Shown here: positions 14,662-22,063 of the stretch, piece by piece | Numbering within the stretch: position 1 is the stretch's first letter | Layout of the letters: each line of letters starts with the position of its first letter | Source of the DNA: a virus | IMG/VR virus record: IMGVR_UViG_3300020392_000070 | Span: 1-26,125 of that record | Direction: 5' to 3' (one strand) | DNA length: 26,125 nt | Program-made: the position numbers and the translations under genes | Notes under the pieces: generated by a model | Told to the model about the DNA's origin: nothing | The model's input: only the letters and a program-made list of their open reading frames with translations | The model's database searches: none

Positions 14662-15012
14662 TTGAATTGTTCTTCTTTTAATACGTTTTTTAACTAGATT
14701 GTGAATACTAGTGACTGGTCCAAATAATATTTCTATGTCTTTGTTGTTAAATGTTTTTAAACAATTTCTAAATTCTTTCATTTCATTGAACAAAAACACA
14801 TCTATAGGAATCTGCCGATTACTTTCCCACCACCATGTTTCGCCTAGTTCAACAAATTGTTTTTTGTCTTCGGGTGCTATTAATACGTTGTAATCATAAA
14901 ATGATGTAACCGCATTGTCTTGATTTTGAACTATACCAAAGTATTCTTTCTCACCATAAGTAAGCATAGTAAAGAAAGGAAACTTTTCTTGTATTTCCTT
15001 TTGGTCCTGCAT
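14641..15012 (-). CDS. Only minus-strand gene: conserved-looking 123-aa protein, unknown
   Basis: Begins MQDQKEIQEKFPFFTMLTYG and contains EYFGIVQNQDNAVTSFYDYN, ELGETWWWESNRQIPIDVF (unusual WWW), LKTFNNKDIEILFGP and a basic end (KKRIKRRTIQLVKKAD). I recall similar hypothetical proteins in marine T4-like phages, without function. It converges on the mini-DnaE gene with a 21-nt tail-to-tail overlap. A perfect late box TATAAATA on the minus strand ends 5 nt before its ATG, with no Shine-Dalgarno, so it is a late gene with probable leaderless mRNA. As the only gene on this strand, its transcript is antisense to the 3' end of the early operon. Confidence 0.8.
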   Translation of the reverse strand: MQDQKEIQEKFPFFTMLTYGEKEYFGIVQNQDNAVTSFYDYNVLIAPEDKKQFVELGETWWWESNRQIPIDVFLFNEMKEFRNCLKTFNNKDIEILFGPVTSIHNLVKKRIKRRTIQLVKKAD

Positions 15013-15017
15013 AACTT

Positions 15018-15025
15018 TATTTATA
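15018..15025 (-). promoter_or_regulatory. Perfect late promoter TATAAATA (minus strand)
   Basis: TATTTATA on the plus strand is TATAAATA on the minus strand, the exact T4 late consensus. Five bases (AAGTT) separate it from the ATG at 15012-15010. It is paired divergently with the plus-strand box at 15034. Confidence 0.75.
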
Positions 15026-15033
15026 CCTCTCTA

Positions 15034-15041
15034 GATAAATA
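15034..15041 (+). promoter_or_regulatory. Late promoter GATAAATA for 15063 gene
   Basis: GATAAATA is followed by an AGAAGGA Shine-Dalgarno (15046-15052) and ATG at 15063. This is the conventional layout with a short leader. It lies 8 bp from the opposing minus-strand box. Confidence 0.65.
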
Positions 15042-15062
15042 TAATAGAAGGAATGAACATGT

Positions 15063-15881
15063 ATGAGCAATTTAAAACTTTTTATGTATCAATACAACAC
15101 ACTGAATCTTGTGAAAAAACAGGATTATTTTTATTTGGATAACAGAAGTATGAATAGAAAAGAATTTATAGTACACAAAGGAATGGATAATATTATCCAT
15201 ATCAAAGTTACCAATCAGGATAGAAAACAGCAAAACGTTTATAATGATGAAATACAAGCAGACATTATAAAGTATTCCACTAATGAAAAAGTTTTAACAA
15301 GATTTGCAGTACCTACTTTAGAAAAAGGTTGTGCTGATCTTAAATTAACAGAAGCAGATATGAATTCATTAGTAGAAGGCCAATACAAAGTGTCTTTTAA
15401 GAATGTAGCAGAAGACGGTACAAAGACACCTATATATTCTGATTATAACAATGGAATATTATGTACACTAATTGTTAAGAATGATGCTGATCCTTCTCCT
15501 ATACCAACCCAGGTTGCAAATGTGTTTAACCAAACAAAAAATACAGATAACGGCGACACAGCAAATGTGTTTACAAGTGGCTCATTTACAGGCAATCAAA
15601 AGAAAAACTTTAGAGATGCTACTCACACTATAGGTATCTACTCTACAACCTTTACAGGAAATGTATTTGTTGAAGGAAGTTTAAGTCTACAAGCACCATC
15701 AAGTGATGACTCAAATTGGGCAAGTATTCCTATTGTAAATAATCTAGAAAGAATACCAATGGCAAATGTTTCCGGCGTAACATATTATAGTTTTACAGGA
15801 AACTTCAGTTATTTAAGATTTAAATATTCTCCTGGTCCAACCAATTCAGGAACATTTGAAAAAATACTCTTAAGAAATTAA
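15063..15881 (+). CDS. Probable virion structural / tail-associated protein
   Basis: 272 aa. After MSNLKLFMYQYNTLNLVKKQ, residues ~35-140 (VHKGMDNIIHIKVTNQDRKQ, later LEKGCADLKLTEADMNSLVEGQYKVSF) form a beta-rich domain. It has the look of the N-terminal attachment modules of phage tail or neck appendages, in which DIIK...NEKVLTRFAV alternates with ...DLKLTEADM.... Residues ~160-272 are Thr/Ser/Gly-rich beta sequence (YSTTFTGNVFVEGSLSLQAP, VTYYSFTGNFSYLRFKYSP), typical of virion proteins. AGAAGGA about 10 nt upstream picks ATG 15063. A competing ATG at 15053 in another frame gives only a 29-aa peptide. Late expression is indicated by GATAAATA at 15034. Exact role is unknown. Confidence 0.7.
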   Translation: MSNLKLFMYQYNTLNLVKKQDYFYLDNRSMNRKEFIVHKGMDNIIHIKVTNQDRKQQNVYNDEIQADIIKYSTNEKVLTRFAVPTLEKGCADLKLTEADMNSLVEGQYKVSFKNVAEDGTKTPIYSDYNNGILCTLIVKNDADPSPIPTQVANVFNQTKNTDNGDTANVFTSGSFTGNQKKNFRDATHTIGIYSTTFTGNVFVEGSLSLQAPSSDDSNWASIPIVNNLERIPMANVSGVTYYSFTGNFSYLRFKYSPGPTNSGTFEKILLRN

Positions 15882-15884
15882 ATA
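15877..15884 (+). promoter_or_regulatory. Possible late box ATTAAATA, 5 nt before ATG
   Basis: ATTAAATA overlaps the stop codon of the preceding gene and is followed by CTATT and ATG at 15890. It shares the TAAATA core and the 5-nt spacing with three other boxes, but differs from consensus at the third base. Weak alone. Confidence 0.35.
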
Positions 15885-15889
15885 CTATT

Positions 15890-16420
15890 ATGCACAAATT
15901 GAATAACGGTATTCACGCCTGTGTATTTCCTACCCGTTGTGGCACACGTTGGATTGCACAGACTTTGTTTGATAATAATTTAATAGATTATACAGCACCA
16001 AATCATGAGTTTGATATAAATCAATATGATAAAAATTTACAAAATATAATGTTTGTGAGAAATCCTTTTACAAGAGAACGTAGTATATACAGATGGTACA
16101 AAGTTATAAAGGAAAAGGAATACAAAGATATTACATTTGAAGAGTTTGTAAACAGTGATGACTTTGAATACGAACCAACTTATGTGCAAAAATACCAAGA
16201 TAAAATAAAACTTATTGATAAATTTGTACATTTAGAAATGCTAGATAATTTTATGAAAAGAGCATTCAACATAAACAAAATTTATATTGGCGACTATCAT
16301 ATACCTGGAGACGATAGTAATGATAGAGACGCCTATAATGATCAACTTATAGAAAAAGTACTAATCAAATACAAGGAAGACATAAAACTGATCGATTTTG
16401 ACTTGACTTCCTATATATAA
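15890..16420 (+). CDS. Sulfotransferase-family protein
   Basis: 176 aa. The N-terminal HACVFPTRCGTRWIAQTLF (9-27) matches the 5'-phosphosulfate-binding loop of PAPS-dependent sulfotransferases (Pro-Lys/Thr-x-Gly-Thr-x-W pattern). NIMFVRNPFTRERSIYRWYK (52-71) matches the 3'-phosphate-binding segment (VRNP...R..S.Y). The Lys of the classic loop appears as Thr/Arg here. FVHLEMLDNFM (112-122) fits the later family helix (family pattern: ..YE.L...). It would transfer sulfate from PAPS to a hydroxyl of a sugar or protein. There is no Shine-Dalgarno, only a TAAATA box 5 nt before ATG. Late context hints at modification of virion or host-surface glycans. A PAPS-synthetase-like fusion at 9302 could supply the donor. 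Confidence 0.7.
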   Translation: MHKLNNGIHACVFPTRCGTRWIAQTLFDNNLIDYTAPNHEFDINQYDKNLQNIMFVRNPFTRERSIYRWYKVIKEKEYKDITFEEFVNSDDFEYEPTYVQKYQDKIKLIDKFVHLEMLDNFMKRAFNINKIYIGDYHIPGDDSNDRDAYNDQLIEKVLIKYKEDIKLIDFDLTSYI

Positions 16421-16431
16421 TCCTTTATAAT
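16403..16431 (+). promoter_or_regulatory. sigma70-type promoter for gp61-gp41
   Basis: TTGACT (16403-16408), 17-nt spacer and TATAAT (16426-16431), overlapping the end of the sulfotransferase gene. The -10 ends 7 nt before the primase ATG at 16439, so the transcript would have almost no leader. It shows the same TTGACTT...TTATAATA form as the promoters at 1943 and 7973. Confidence 0.8.
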
Positions 16432-16438
16432 ATAAAGA

Positions 16439-17428
16439 ATGGAACAGTCTGACGCAATACAACAAGTACATGAGTTGCTGACAACTCATATGCCTCCTAA
16501 AAACAGGAAGACTCCTGCTGGGTGGGTAACATTTGATTGTCCTATGTGCAATGACAAAAGAGGCAGAGCAGGTGTAATTGCAACAGGTCCTAAGATTGCA
16601 TACAACTGTTTTAATTGTGGCTTCTCTACTGGTTGGAGTCCAAGCAAACGAATTGGTAAAAAATACAAAGACCTTGCAGTTAAATTAGGTGCAACTAATG
16701 AAAGTGTAAAGAAACTTGTATTAGAACTAATGAAAATAGAAGAATTTGATAACGTATCAGATGATATTGTAATAAGTTATGAAAAATTTAAACCAGTAGA
16801 ATTACCAAATGTTATAAATGTAAGAGATGTGCCTAAGTTAGCATACAACGAAACACACGAAAAAATAATGCTGTATGCAAAAGAAAGAAAATTACTAGAT
16901 ACAAACTATGACTTATTTTTATGTGATGATTTTATGCTTAAAAACAGACTGATCATTCCTTTCTACTACAACCAAGAAGTAGTTGGTTATGTAGGCAGGC
17001 ATATAAATCCACCTACAAAAGAAACACCTAAATACATAAACAATAGTCAAGCAGGATATGTGTTTAACATAGACAAATACATATACTCAGATAGAGATAT
17101 TGTAGTAGTAACAGAAGGTGTAATTGATGCTATACTTATAGATGGTATAAGTGTGCTAGGTAATGCAATGAATGAAAGACAGATACAACAGATAAATTCG
17201 TTAAATAAAAGAGTAATACTTTGTCCTGACAGAGATGCACCAGGCAAAGAATTGATAAGGCAGGCCGCTGAACTAGGGTGGGAAGTAAGTTTCCCGCCTT
17301 GGCACACAGATATAAAAGATGTTGGTGATGCGGTGCTCAAATATGGCAGACTTTTGACATTATCTAGTATAATTAAATATGCTGTCGCAAATAAGATAAA
17401 AATTGAAGTGCAGAGTAAAATGTTATGA
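16439..17428 (+). CDS. 61: DNA primase (gp61-like)
   Basis: 329 aa, close to T4 gp61 (342). The N-terminal zinc-binding domain has CPMC (34-37) and CFNC (57-60). It is followed by a TOPRIM catalytic core with VVVTEGVIDAIL (222-233; E226) and VILCPDRDAPGK (259-270; D264, D266). It makes RNA primers for lagging-strand synthesis and works with gp41 helicase, whose gene follows with an ATGA overlap at 17425. The nearest upstream ATG to the promoter -10 (7 nt) is used, with no Shine-Dalgarno, so initiation may be leaderless here too. Confidence 0.93.
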   Translation: MEQSDAIQQVHELLTTHMPPKNRKTPAGWVTFDCPMCNDKRGRAGVIATGPKIAYNCFNCGFSTGWSPSKRIGKKYKDLAVKLGATNESVKKLVLELMKIEEFDNVSDDIVISYEKFKPVELPNVINVRDVPKLAYNETHEKIMLYAKERKLLDTNYDLFLCDDFMLKNRLIIPFYYNQEVVGYVGRHINPPTKETPKYINNSQAGYVFNIDKYIYSDRDIVVVTEGVIDAILIDGISVLGNAMNERQIQQINSLNKRVILCPDRDAPGKELIRQAAELGWEVSFPPWHTDIKDVGDAVLKYGRLLTLSSIIKYAVANKIKIEVQSKML

Positions 17429-18810
17429 GTGATATTAAAGATTACGGCGAAGATATACAAGAACTGTTTCTAAGATTCTTAGTTACAGACCCTGATGTGT
17501 TTGTAAGGGTAAACAATATTGTACAGCCTTATATGTTTAATAGAAAATACAGAGAAGCAGTAGAATTTTTAAAAGAACATGCAAACAAATACAACAGCAT
17601 TCCTACATTAGAACAATTAGAAGCAGTTAATGGCATTGATCTGAAGCCAGTAGAAGACGTTCATGAAAGCCATATGAATTGGTTTATGGATGAATTTGAG
17701 CAATTCTGTAAACACAAGGCCCTGGAAAAAGCAATACTTGATAGTACAGACTTATTAGAAAATCAAGACTATGGTACTGTTGAAGTAATGATTAAAGAAG
17801 CAAGTCAAGTAGGTCTTGTTAGTGATTTTGGTTTAGATTATTATGAAAATCCCAAAGAAAGATTGCAATGGATAAAAGATCAAGCAGGTGCAATTAGCAC
17901 AGGTTGGAAAAACTTTGATCAAAAACTGTATGGTGGACTTAATAGAGGGGAACTTACAGTATTTGCAGGTGGCTCTGGTGCTGGTAAAAGTTTATTCTTA
18001 CAAAACTTAGGTGTAAATTGGAGTCAAGCAGGACTTAATACAGTATATCTAAGTTTAGAGTTAAGTGAACAACTGTCAAGTATGCGTATTGATGCAATGG
18101 TCAGTGAGTATGCCACCAGAGATGTCATGAAAAACATGGATGATGTGGACTTGAAAGTGCGTATGAAAGGTAAAGGTGCTGGTAAATTCCGCATAAAACA
18201 GATGAGTAATGGCATAAATGCCAACGATATTAGGTCGTTTTTGAGGGAATATGAAATACAAACTGGTATAAAAGTAGATGCTTTATTAGTAGATTACTTA
18301 GATTTAATGAGTCCAATCAGCACTAAAGTTAGTCCAAGCGACCTGTTTATAAAAGACAAGTATGTATCTGAGGAGTTGCGTAATTTAGCAGTAGAATTAA
18401 ACATCTTATTAGTTACAGCATCGCAGTTGAACAGGGGTGCAGTTGAAGAAATAGAGTTTGATCACAGCCATATTGCAGGTGGTATTAGTAAAATACAAAC
18501 TGCTGACAATGTAATAGGTATATTCACAAGCAATGCCATGAGGGAACGTGGTAGATATCAAATACAATTTATGAAAACACGTTCTAGTAGTGGTGTAGGT
18601 AGCAAAGTAGACTTAAAATTCAATCCAGAAACACTGAGAATTGAAGATCTTGAGGAAGATGACGAGTCATATGACACTATTAATACTATCACCATGACAG
18701 AGTCCTTGAAGAGATCTTCTGCAATTCGAAGCGATGATGATGCCACAGAAGAAAATGTTGACATAGTACAGCAAGGTTTGGAACTAAGGAACCTCCTCAA
18801 GAAAAAGTAA
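17425..18810 (+). CDS. 41: Replicative DNA helicase (gp41, DnaB-like)
   Basis: 461 aa (T4 gp41 475). Hexameric 5'-3' helicase of the DnaB/RecA-like family that unwinds the fork and activates primase. The N-terminal helical domain (1-~150) is followed by the core: Walker A AGGSGAGKSL (181-190), Walker B ALLVDYLDLM (286-295), and a C-terminal TASQLNRGAVEEI with IAGGISKIQTADNVIGIF, typical of the family. The acidic C-terminus ends VQQGLELRNLLKKK. The stop is 4 bases before a late-promoter box region. Confidence 0.95.
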   Translation: MSDIKDYGEDIQELFLRFLVTDPDVFVRVNNIVQPYMFNRKYREAVEFLKEHANKYNSIPTLEQLEAVNGIDLKPVEDVHESHMNWFMDEFEQFCKHKALEKAILDSTDLLENQDYGTVEVMIKEASQVGLVSDFGLDYYENPKERLQWIKDQAGAISTGWKNFDQKLYGGLNRGELTVFAGGSGAGKSLFLQNLGVNWSQAGLNTVYLSLELSEQLSSMRIDAMVSEYATRDVMKNMDDVDLKVRMKGKGAGKFRIKQMSNGINANDIRSFLREYEIQTGIKVDALLVDYLDLMSPISTKVSPSDLFIKDKYVSEELRNLAVELNILLVTASQLNRGAVEEIEFDHSHIAGGISKIQTADNVIGIFTSNAMRERGRYQIQFMKTRSSSGVGSKVDLKFNPETLRIEDLEEDDESYDTINTITMTESLKRSSAIRSDDDATEENVDIVQQGLELRNLLKKK

Positions 18811-18814
18811 TTTA

Positions 18815-18822
18815 GATAAATA
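18815..18822 (+). promoter_or_regulatory. Late promoter GATAAATA opening the right late region
   Basis: GATAAATA lies 18 nt before ATG 18841, with CGGAG (18831-18835) 5 nt upstream of that ATG. A conventional late promoter plus RBS, placed just after the early gp41 gene. Confidence 0.65.
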
Positions 18823-18840
18823 TGCTTAAACGGAGATAAA

Positions 18841-19110
18841 ATGTCCTTAAATCGCAGATCAATTTTAGATGAACTAAATTCGATAGTCTCAGATAGAGAC
18901 AAACTCAATGTTATCGAGTCTAGAGGTAACCACATTATAAAAAGTGCATTAAATTTAATTGAATTAATTCAAGAAAATTTTGATGAGCAAGAAGCATTAG
19001 ATTTGCAACGTAGGTTAATTAATTCTATAAAAGGAAATAGACCTGAAAGATTTATCAAGGGCATCAGTATCATAAAAGAATCAAGGTCTAAATCCAATGA
19101 AGATAAATGA
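18841..19110 (+). CDS. Small helical late protein, 89 aa, unknown
   Basis: Starts MSLNRRSILDELNSIVSDRD, continues IIKSALNLIELIQENFDEQEALDLQRRL, and ends in a basic/Ser-rich tail. It looks all-helical with amphipathic segments, and I recall similar short hypothetical proteins in marine T4-like phages. It has a good RBS and a late promoter. A scaffold, prohead-core or assembly function is possible from context only. It overlaps the next gene by 14 nt. Confidence 0.7.
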   Translation: MSLNRRSILDELNSIVSDRDKLNVIESRGNHIIKSALNLIELIQENFDEQEALDLQRRLINSIKGNRPERFIKGISIIKESRSKSNEDK

Positions 19111-20020
19111 AGTAGTCATTTTTGAAGTTGACGACGACACTCAAGCAAAGCGAGATGCTTTTGCTGACATGGACAACAAAAAGAAAAAGAAATTAAAATG
19201 GAACGAAATTGTTGCAAATCCGGATTTAACAGATCTTGAGTTTGATGTTGACGGCGTAGATTATAAAGGTTACATAGATAATAAAAAAAATATTTTCTTT
19301 GTTTATGACCAAGCATTAAACGACTTTGTACCAGCAGATCGCAACTTTACTAGAAGAGCATTTGGTAAAAATATATCAGCAAGAATAAAAAATCTATTAA
19401 ATTTTAAACCAGGTGGTATGGAATATATTAAAAACTTTTTTAGTTTTGATAATAGAGGCGATCCTTCTTTACCAGGTGCTGGTCAGGCCGCTAAATCTAC
19501 AAACATTGGCGGTGTTATAGGTTCGAGAGTTGGCGGACTTATAGATAGAGGTATAGCCAAATTACGTGGTAAAAAACAAGACAAAACAATGCAACAACAA
19601 ACTGCAGGAATTTGGAAAACTGTATATGGAGTAAATCCTCCAGTGGCAGGTGATATAATAAGATTTAAAACTGCAGATGGCAAAGTTGTCGATGGAGAAT
19701 TTGTTACATTAACACCAAGCAATCTTAGTGTAGATAACGACAATGACGGTGTACCAGACATTTTGGTAAAAGCACTATATAAAGATAAAGATGGTAAGCC
19801 TCTTAAGAGTCAGACTCAACATCCTGTGGCAAACACCAACATTATATCAGTAAACGGTAAGCCACTCAAAAAAATTGCGGCACCACCTGATAGACCAAAA
19901 AATCAGCCAGGTAGCGGTCAAACAGACTTAGGAGATATAGGTCTCAAACCACAACGTAGAAGCGACTTAGGTAATACTGGTACATTAGGAGGACCTGCTA
20001 GAGATCTAGGTGCTATATAA
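19097..20020 (+). CDS. Late protein with capsid-targeting-like N-terminus and Ca-loop-like motif
   Basis: 307 aa, unknown function. The N-terminus MKINEVVIFE|VDDD resembles a T4 internal-protein targeting peptide with an I-x-E site for the prohead protease (cleavage after E10). The body is charged and Gly-rich (GGVIGSRVGGLIDRGIAKLRG, residues 138-158). Residues 213-221 read DNDNDGVPD, a calcium-binding loop like those of thrombospondin type-3 or dockerin repeats. The C-terminus is Pro/Gly-rich and probably disordered. There is no good Shine-Dalgarno; its start overlaps the upstream gene, so coupling is likely. Packaging into the head is a hypothesis based on the N-terminus shared with neighbours. 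Confidence 0.7.
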   Translation: MKINEVVIFEVDDDTQAKRDAFADMDNKKKKKLKWNEIVANPDLTDLEFDVDGVDYKGYIDNKKNIFFVYDQALNDFVPADRNFTRRAFGKNISARIKNLLNFKPGGMEYIKNFFSFDNRGDPSLPGAGQAAKSTNIGGVIGSRVGGLIDRGIAKLRGKKQDKTMQQQTAGIWKTVYGVNPPVAGDIIRFKTADGKVVDGEFVTLTPSNLSVDNDNDGVPDILVKALYKDKDGKPLKSQTQHPVANTNIISVNGKPLKKIAAPPDRPKNQPGSGQTDLGDIGLKPQRRSDLGNTGTLGGPARDLGAI

Positions 20021-21288
20021 TGAAAGCAGTAGATCTTACAAAAGGATACTTGACTGAATGCACAATCTATCATAGATTGGACGAAAATAAAAATACTCAT
20101 CTAGAACACTTAGAAGATTTAATCTTCAATGACGGCTTACCTGGTGGACAACAAGCAATTAACTATCTTCACAGTTTCCATGAAATGTTAAAAGGAAGTG
20201 CTAAAACCAAATTTAATCTAACAACAAAATGGGATGGTGCACCTGCAGTATTTGTAGGTACTGATCCAGCAGACGGTAAATTTTTTGTAGGTACTAAAAG
20301 TATCTTTAACAAAAGAGACCCATTAGTAAATAAAAGCATAGAAGATATCAAAGCAAATCATGAAGCAGAAGGATTGCAAGAAAAACTAATTAGTGCATTT
20401 ACACACTTGCAAAAACTTAATTTCAAAGGCAAAGTTATACAGGGCGACTTACTATTTACAGACGACAGTATTACCGATGCAAATATCAAAGGTCAAGATT
20501 TCATTGTGTTTAAACCTAACACAATAATTTATGCTATACCAAAAGATAGTGAATTAGCAAAAAATATTTTAAGAGCCAAAATTGGTGTTGTATTTCATAC
20601 CGAATATGTAGGAGGTCCTACACTTGCAGACACAAATGCTAAATTTGGTTTTGATGCAAGTACTTTAGGCAACAATCCAGATGTATGGTATAGAGATGCT
20701 ATTATTAGAGATTATTCAGGACAAGTAACATTTACTCAAGACGAGTCCGATAAGATGTCAGAACTCATAAACAATGCAGACAGTAATTTAAAATCAGTAA
20801 AAGATTTAGACTTTCTTAAAAACAATGAATTTGGCGAGGATCTTAGAAAAAGAATTAAGACAAGTGTAAATGTGATCATGAAAGAATTAACAGGTTTTGA
20901 ACAAGATCCTAAAGTATTTGCAGAAAGATTTATTGCAGAATACAAAGGCTTTATGAAAAAAGCAATAGATAAACTTAGTAAGCCAGAAAATCAAGTTAAA
21001 AAAACACAATTAATGTTAGACGGAATAAAATTTTTAGAAGATAATCAAGAACAAATAGAAAAAGCATACATTGTATATCTAGATTTAATCAAAGCAAAAG
21101 AAATGATTATAAATAAATTAACTAACATAAAGCAAATAGACACATTTGTACAAAACGCAGAAGGTGACTATGACGTTACTGGAGAGGAAGGTTTTGTTGC
21201 TGTGGATCGCATAGGCAACGCAATAAAATTAGTTGATAGACTTGACTTTAGTGTTAAGAACTTTGGTACAGGGAAACCAGGAGCATAA
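20020..21288 (+). CDS. KxDG nucleotidyltransferase/ligase-like late protein
   Basis: 422 aa. The N-terminus MKAVDLTKGYLTE|C looks like a capsid-targeting peptide (L-T-E at 11-13). NTHLEHLEDLIFNDGLPGGQ (25-44) follows. The core motif is KWDGAPAVFVG (70-80), matching motif I (KxDG) of the DNA/RNA ligase and capping nucleotidyltransferase superfamily, with K70 as candidate adenylation lysine. FFVGTKSIFNK (88-98) is next. Then KVIQGDLLFTD fits motif III (GE, here GD) and GQDFIVFKPNTIIYAIP motif IV. The C-terminal third is helical. It is probably the DUF6267-type family seen in marine T4-like phages (from memory). Enzyme activity and in-virion location are inference. Stop overlaps the next start (TAATG). 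Confidence 0.7.
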   Translation: MKAVDLTKGYLTECTIYHRLDENKNTHLEHLEDLIFNDGLPGGQQAINYLHSFHEMLKGSAKTKFNLTTKWDGAPAVFVGTDPADGKFFVGTKSIFNKRDPLVNKSIEDIKANHEAEGLQEKLISAFTHLQKLNFKGKVIQGDLLFTDDSITDANIKGQDFIVFKPNTIIYAIPKDSELAKNILRAKIGVVFHTEYVGGPTLADTNAKFGFDASTLGNNPDVWYRDAIIRDYSGQVTFTQDESDKMSELINNADSNLKSVKDLDFLKNNEFGEDLRKRIKTSVNVIMKELTGFEQDPKVFAERFIAEYKGFMKKAIDKLSKPENQVKKTQLMLDGIKFLEDNQEQIEKAYIVYLDLIKAKEMIINKLTNIKQIDTFVQNAEGDYDVTGEEGFVAVDRIGNAIKLVDRLDFSVKNFGTGKPGA

Positions 21289-22055
21289 TGGAAACAACTA
21301 AAGAACAAAAACAAGCACAATATAAATTCTTTGGAGAACTGCAAGAAAGCAGATTGTATAGAACAACTGATGGATTTAAACCATATGGCAAAAACGATAT
21401 TGCAGAACTTTTAATGATTACTACAATGCTATTGTATGTTTTTGCACATGATAAAAAATATAGACCTTATGCTATTCAATATGCAAATGGCAGTATTCGA
21501 CATGGCAAATACAGAGCATTAAGAATAGCGGCAAACGATCATTATATGCTTACATACACAATTAATTCTAAATACAAAAAGAATTTTAAATTTAATGATC
21601 AACTGATGCATACATTTATGACAAATCTTGCAAAAGGAAAACTTCCAAACTCAAATTATTTTTTAAGATTGCAAAGACAACTTAAAATTAATAATATGGT
21701 TGTGCAAAATGTAAGAAGATTGATATCAGATTGGCCTAAATTAAAATATAGACAAAAACAATTAGCAGTCACAAAGATGCTACACATAATGAGAGCAAAA
21801 GCAGTTAGAAGTGATTTATATAAAACATTGAATAAATTTGCAAAAGAAAGAAATTATAAATTAGCAAATGCCAGTAACACAGAAATTGATAAAGCAACTA
21901 ATCAAACTACACTAAAACGTTTAGCAGTAGCAGGTGCATCTGCTTATGTTGGTGCAGAGTTTGGACCAAGAATCACAGGTGGCCGATTAGGACCTAAAAC
22001 TGCGGCTGGTTTGGCAGGTATTGCCGCCTACTGGCAAAGTAGAAAAAGATCATAA
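21288..22055 (+). CDS. Basic late protein, 255 aa, unknown
   Basis: Starts METTKEQKQAQYKFFGELQE|S, where L-Q-E could be a prohead-protease site near residue 20. The body is strongly basic, rich in Lys/Arg/Tyr (KYRPYAIQYANGSIRHGKYR, NFKFNDQLMHTFMTNLAKGK, LKYRQKQLAVTKMLHIMR). A hydrophobic, Gly/Ala-rich C-terminal stretch follows (LAVAGASAYVGAEFGPRITG, then AAGLAGIAAYWQSRKRS), a possible amphipathic or membrane-active tail. TAATG coupling to the ligase-like gene suggests joint function. No family is recognised. Confidence 0.7.
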   Translation: METTKEQKQAQYKFFGELQESRLYRTTDGFKPYGKNDIAELLMITTMLLYVFAHDKKYRPYAIQYANGSIRHGKYRALRIAANDHYMLTYTINSKYKKNFKFNDQLMHTFMTNLAKGKLPNSNYFLRLQRQLKINNMVVQNVRRLISDWPKLKYRQKQLAVTKMLHIMRAKAVRSDLYKTLNKFAKERNYKLANASNTEIDKATNQTTLKRLAVAGASAYVGAEFGPRITGGRLGPKTAAGLAGIAAYWQSRKRS

Positions 22056-22058
22056 ATA
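22051..22058 (+). promoter_or_regulatory. Late promoter CATAAATA, 5 nt before ATG
   Basis: CATAAATA matches the late box at 7 of 8 positions and overlaps the stop of the upstream gene. It is followed by GTAAT and ATG at 22064. No Shine-Dalgarno is present. Confidence 0.6.
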
Positions 22059-22063
22059 GTAAT

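Noticed and set aside
14711-14893. 60-aa plus-strand ORF within the minus-strand gene
   Set aside because: It is antisense to a gene with its own perfect late promoter and a coherent protein; no RBS.
15053-15142. 29-codon ORF starting at ATG 15053, upstream of and overlapping the 15063 gene
   Set aside because: Its ATG abuts the AGAAGGA with no spacing, whereas ATG 15063 is at a normal distance and opens the long frame. It could be a leader peptide, but there is no support.
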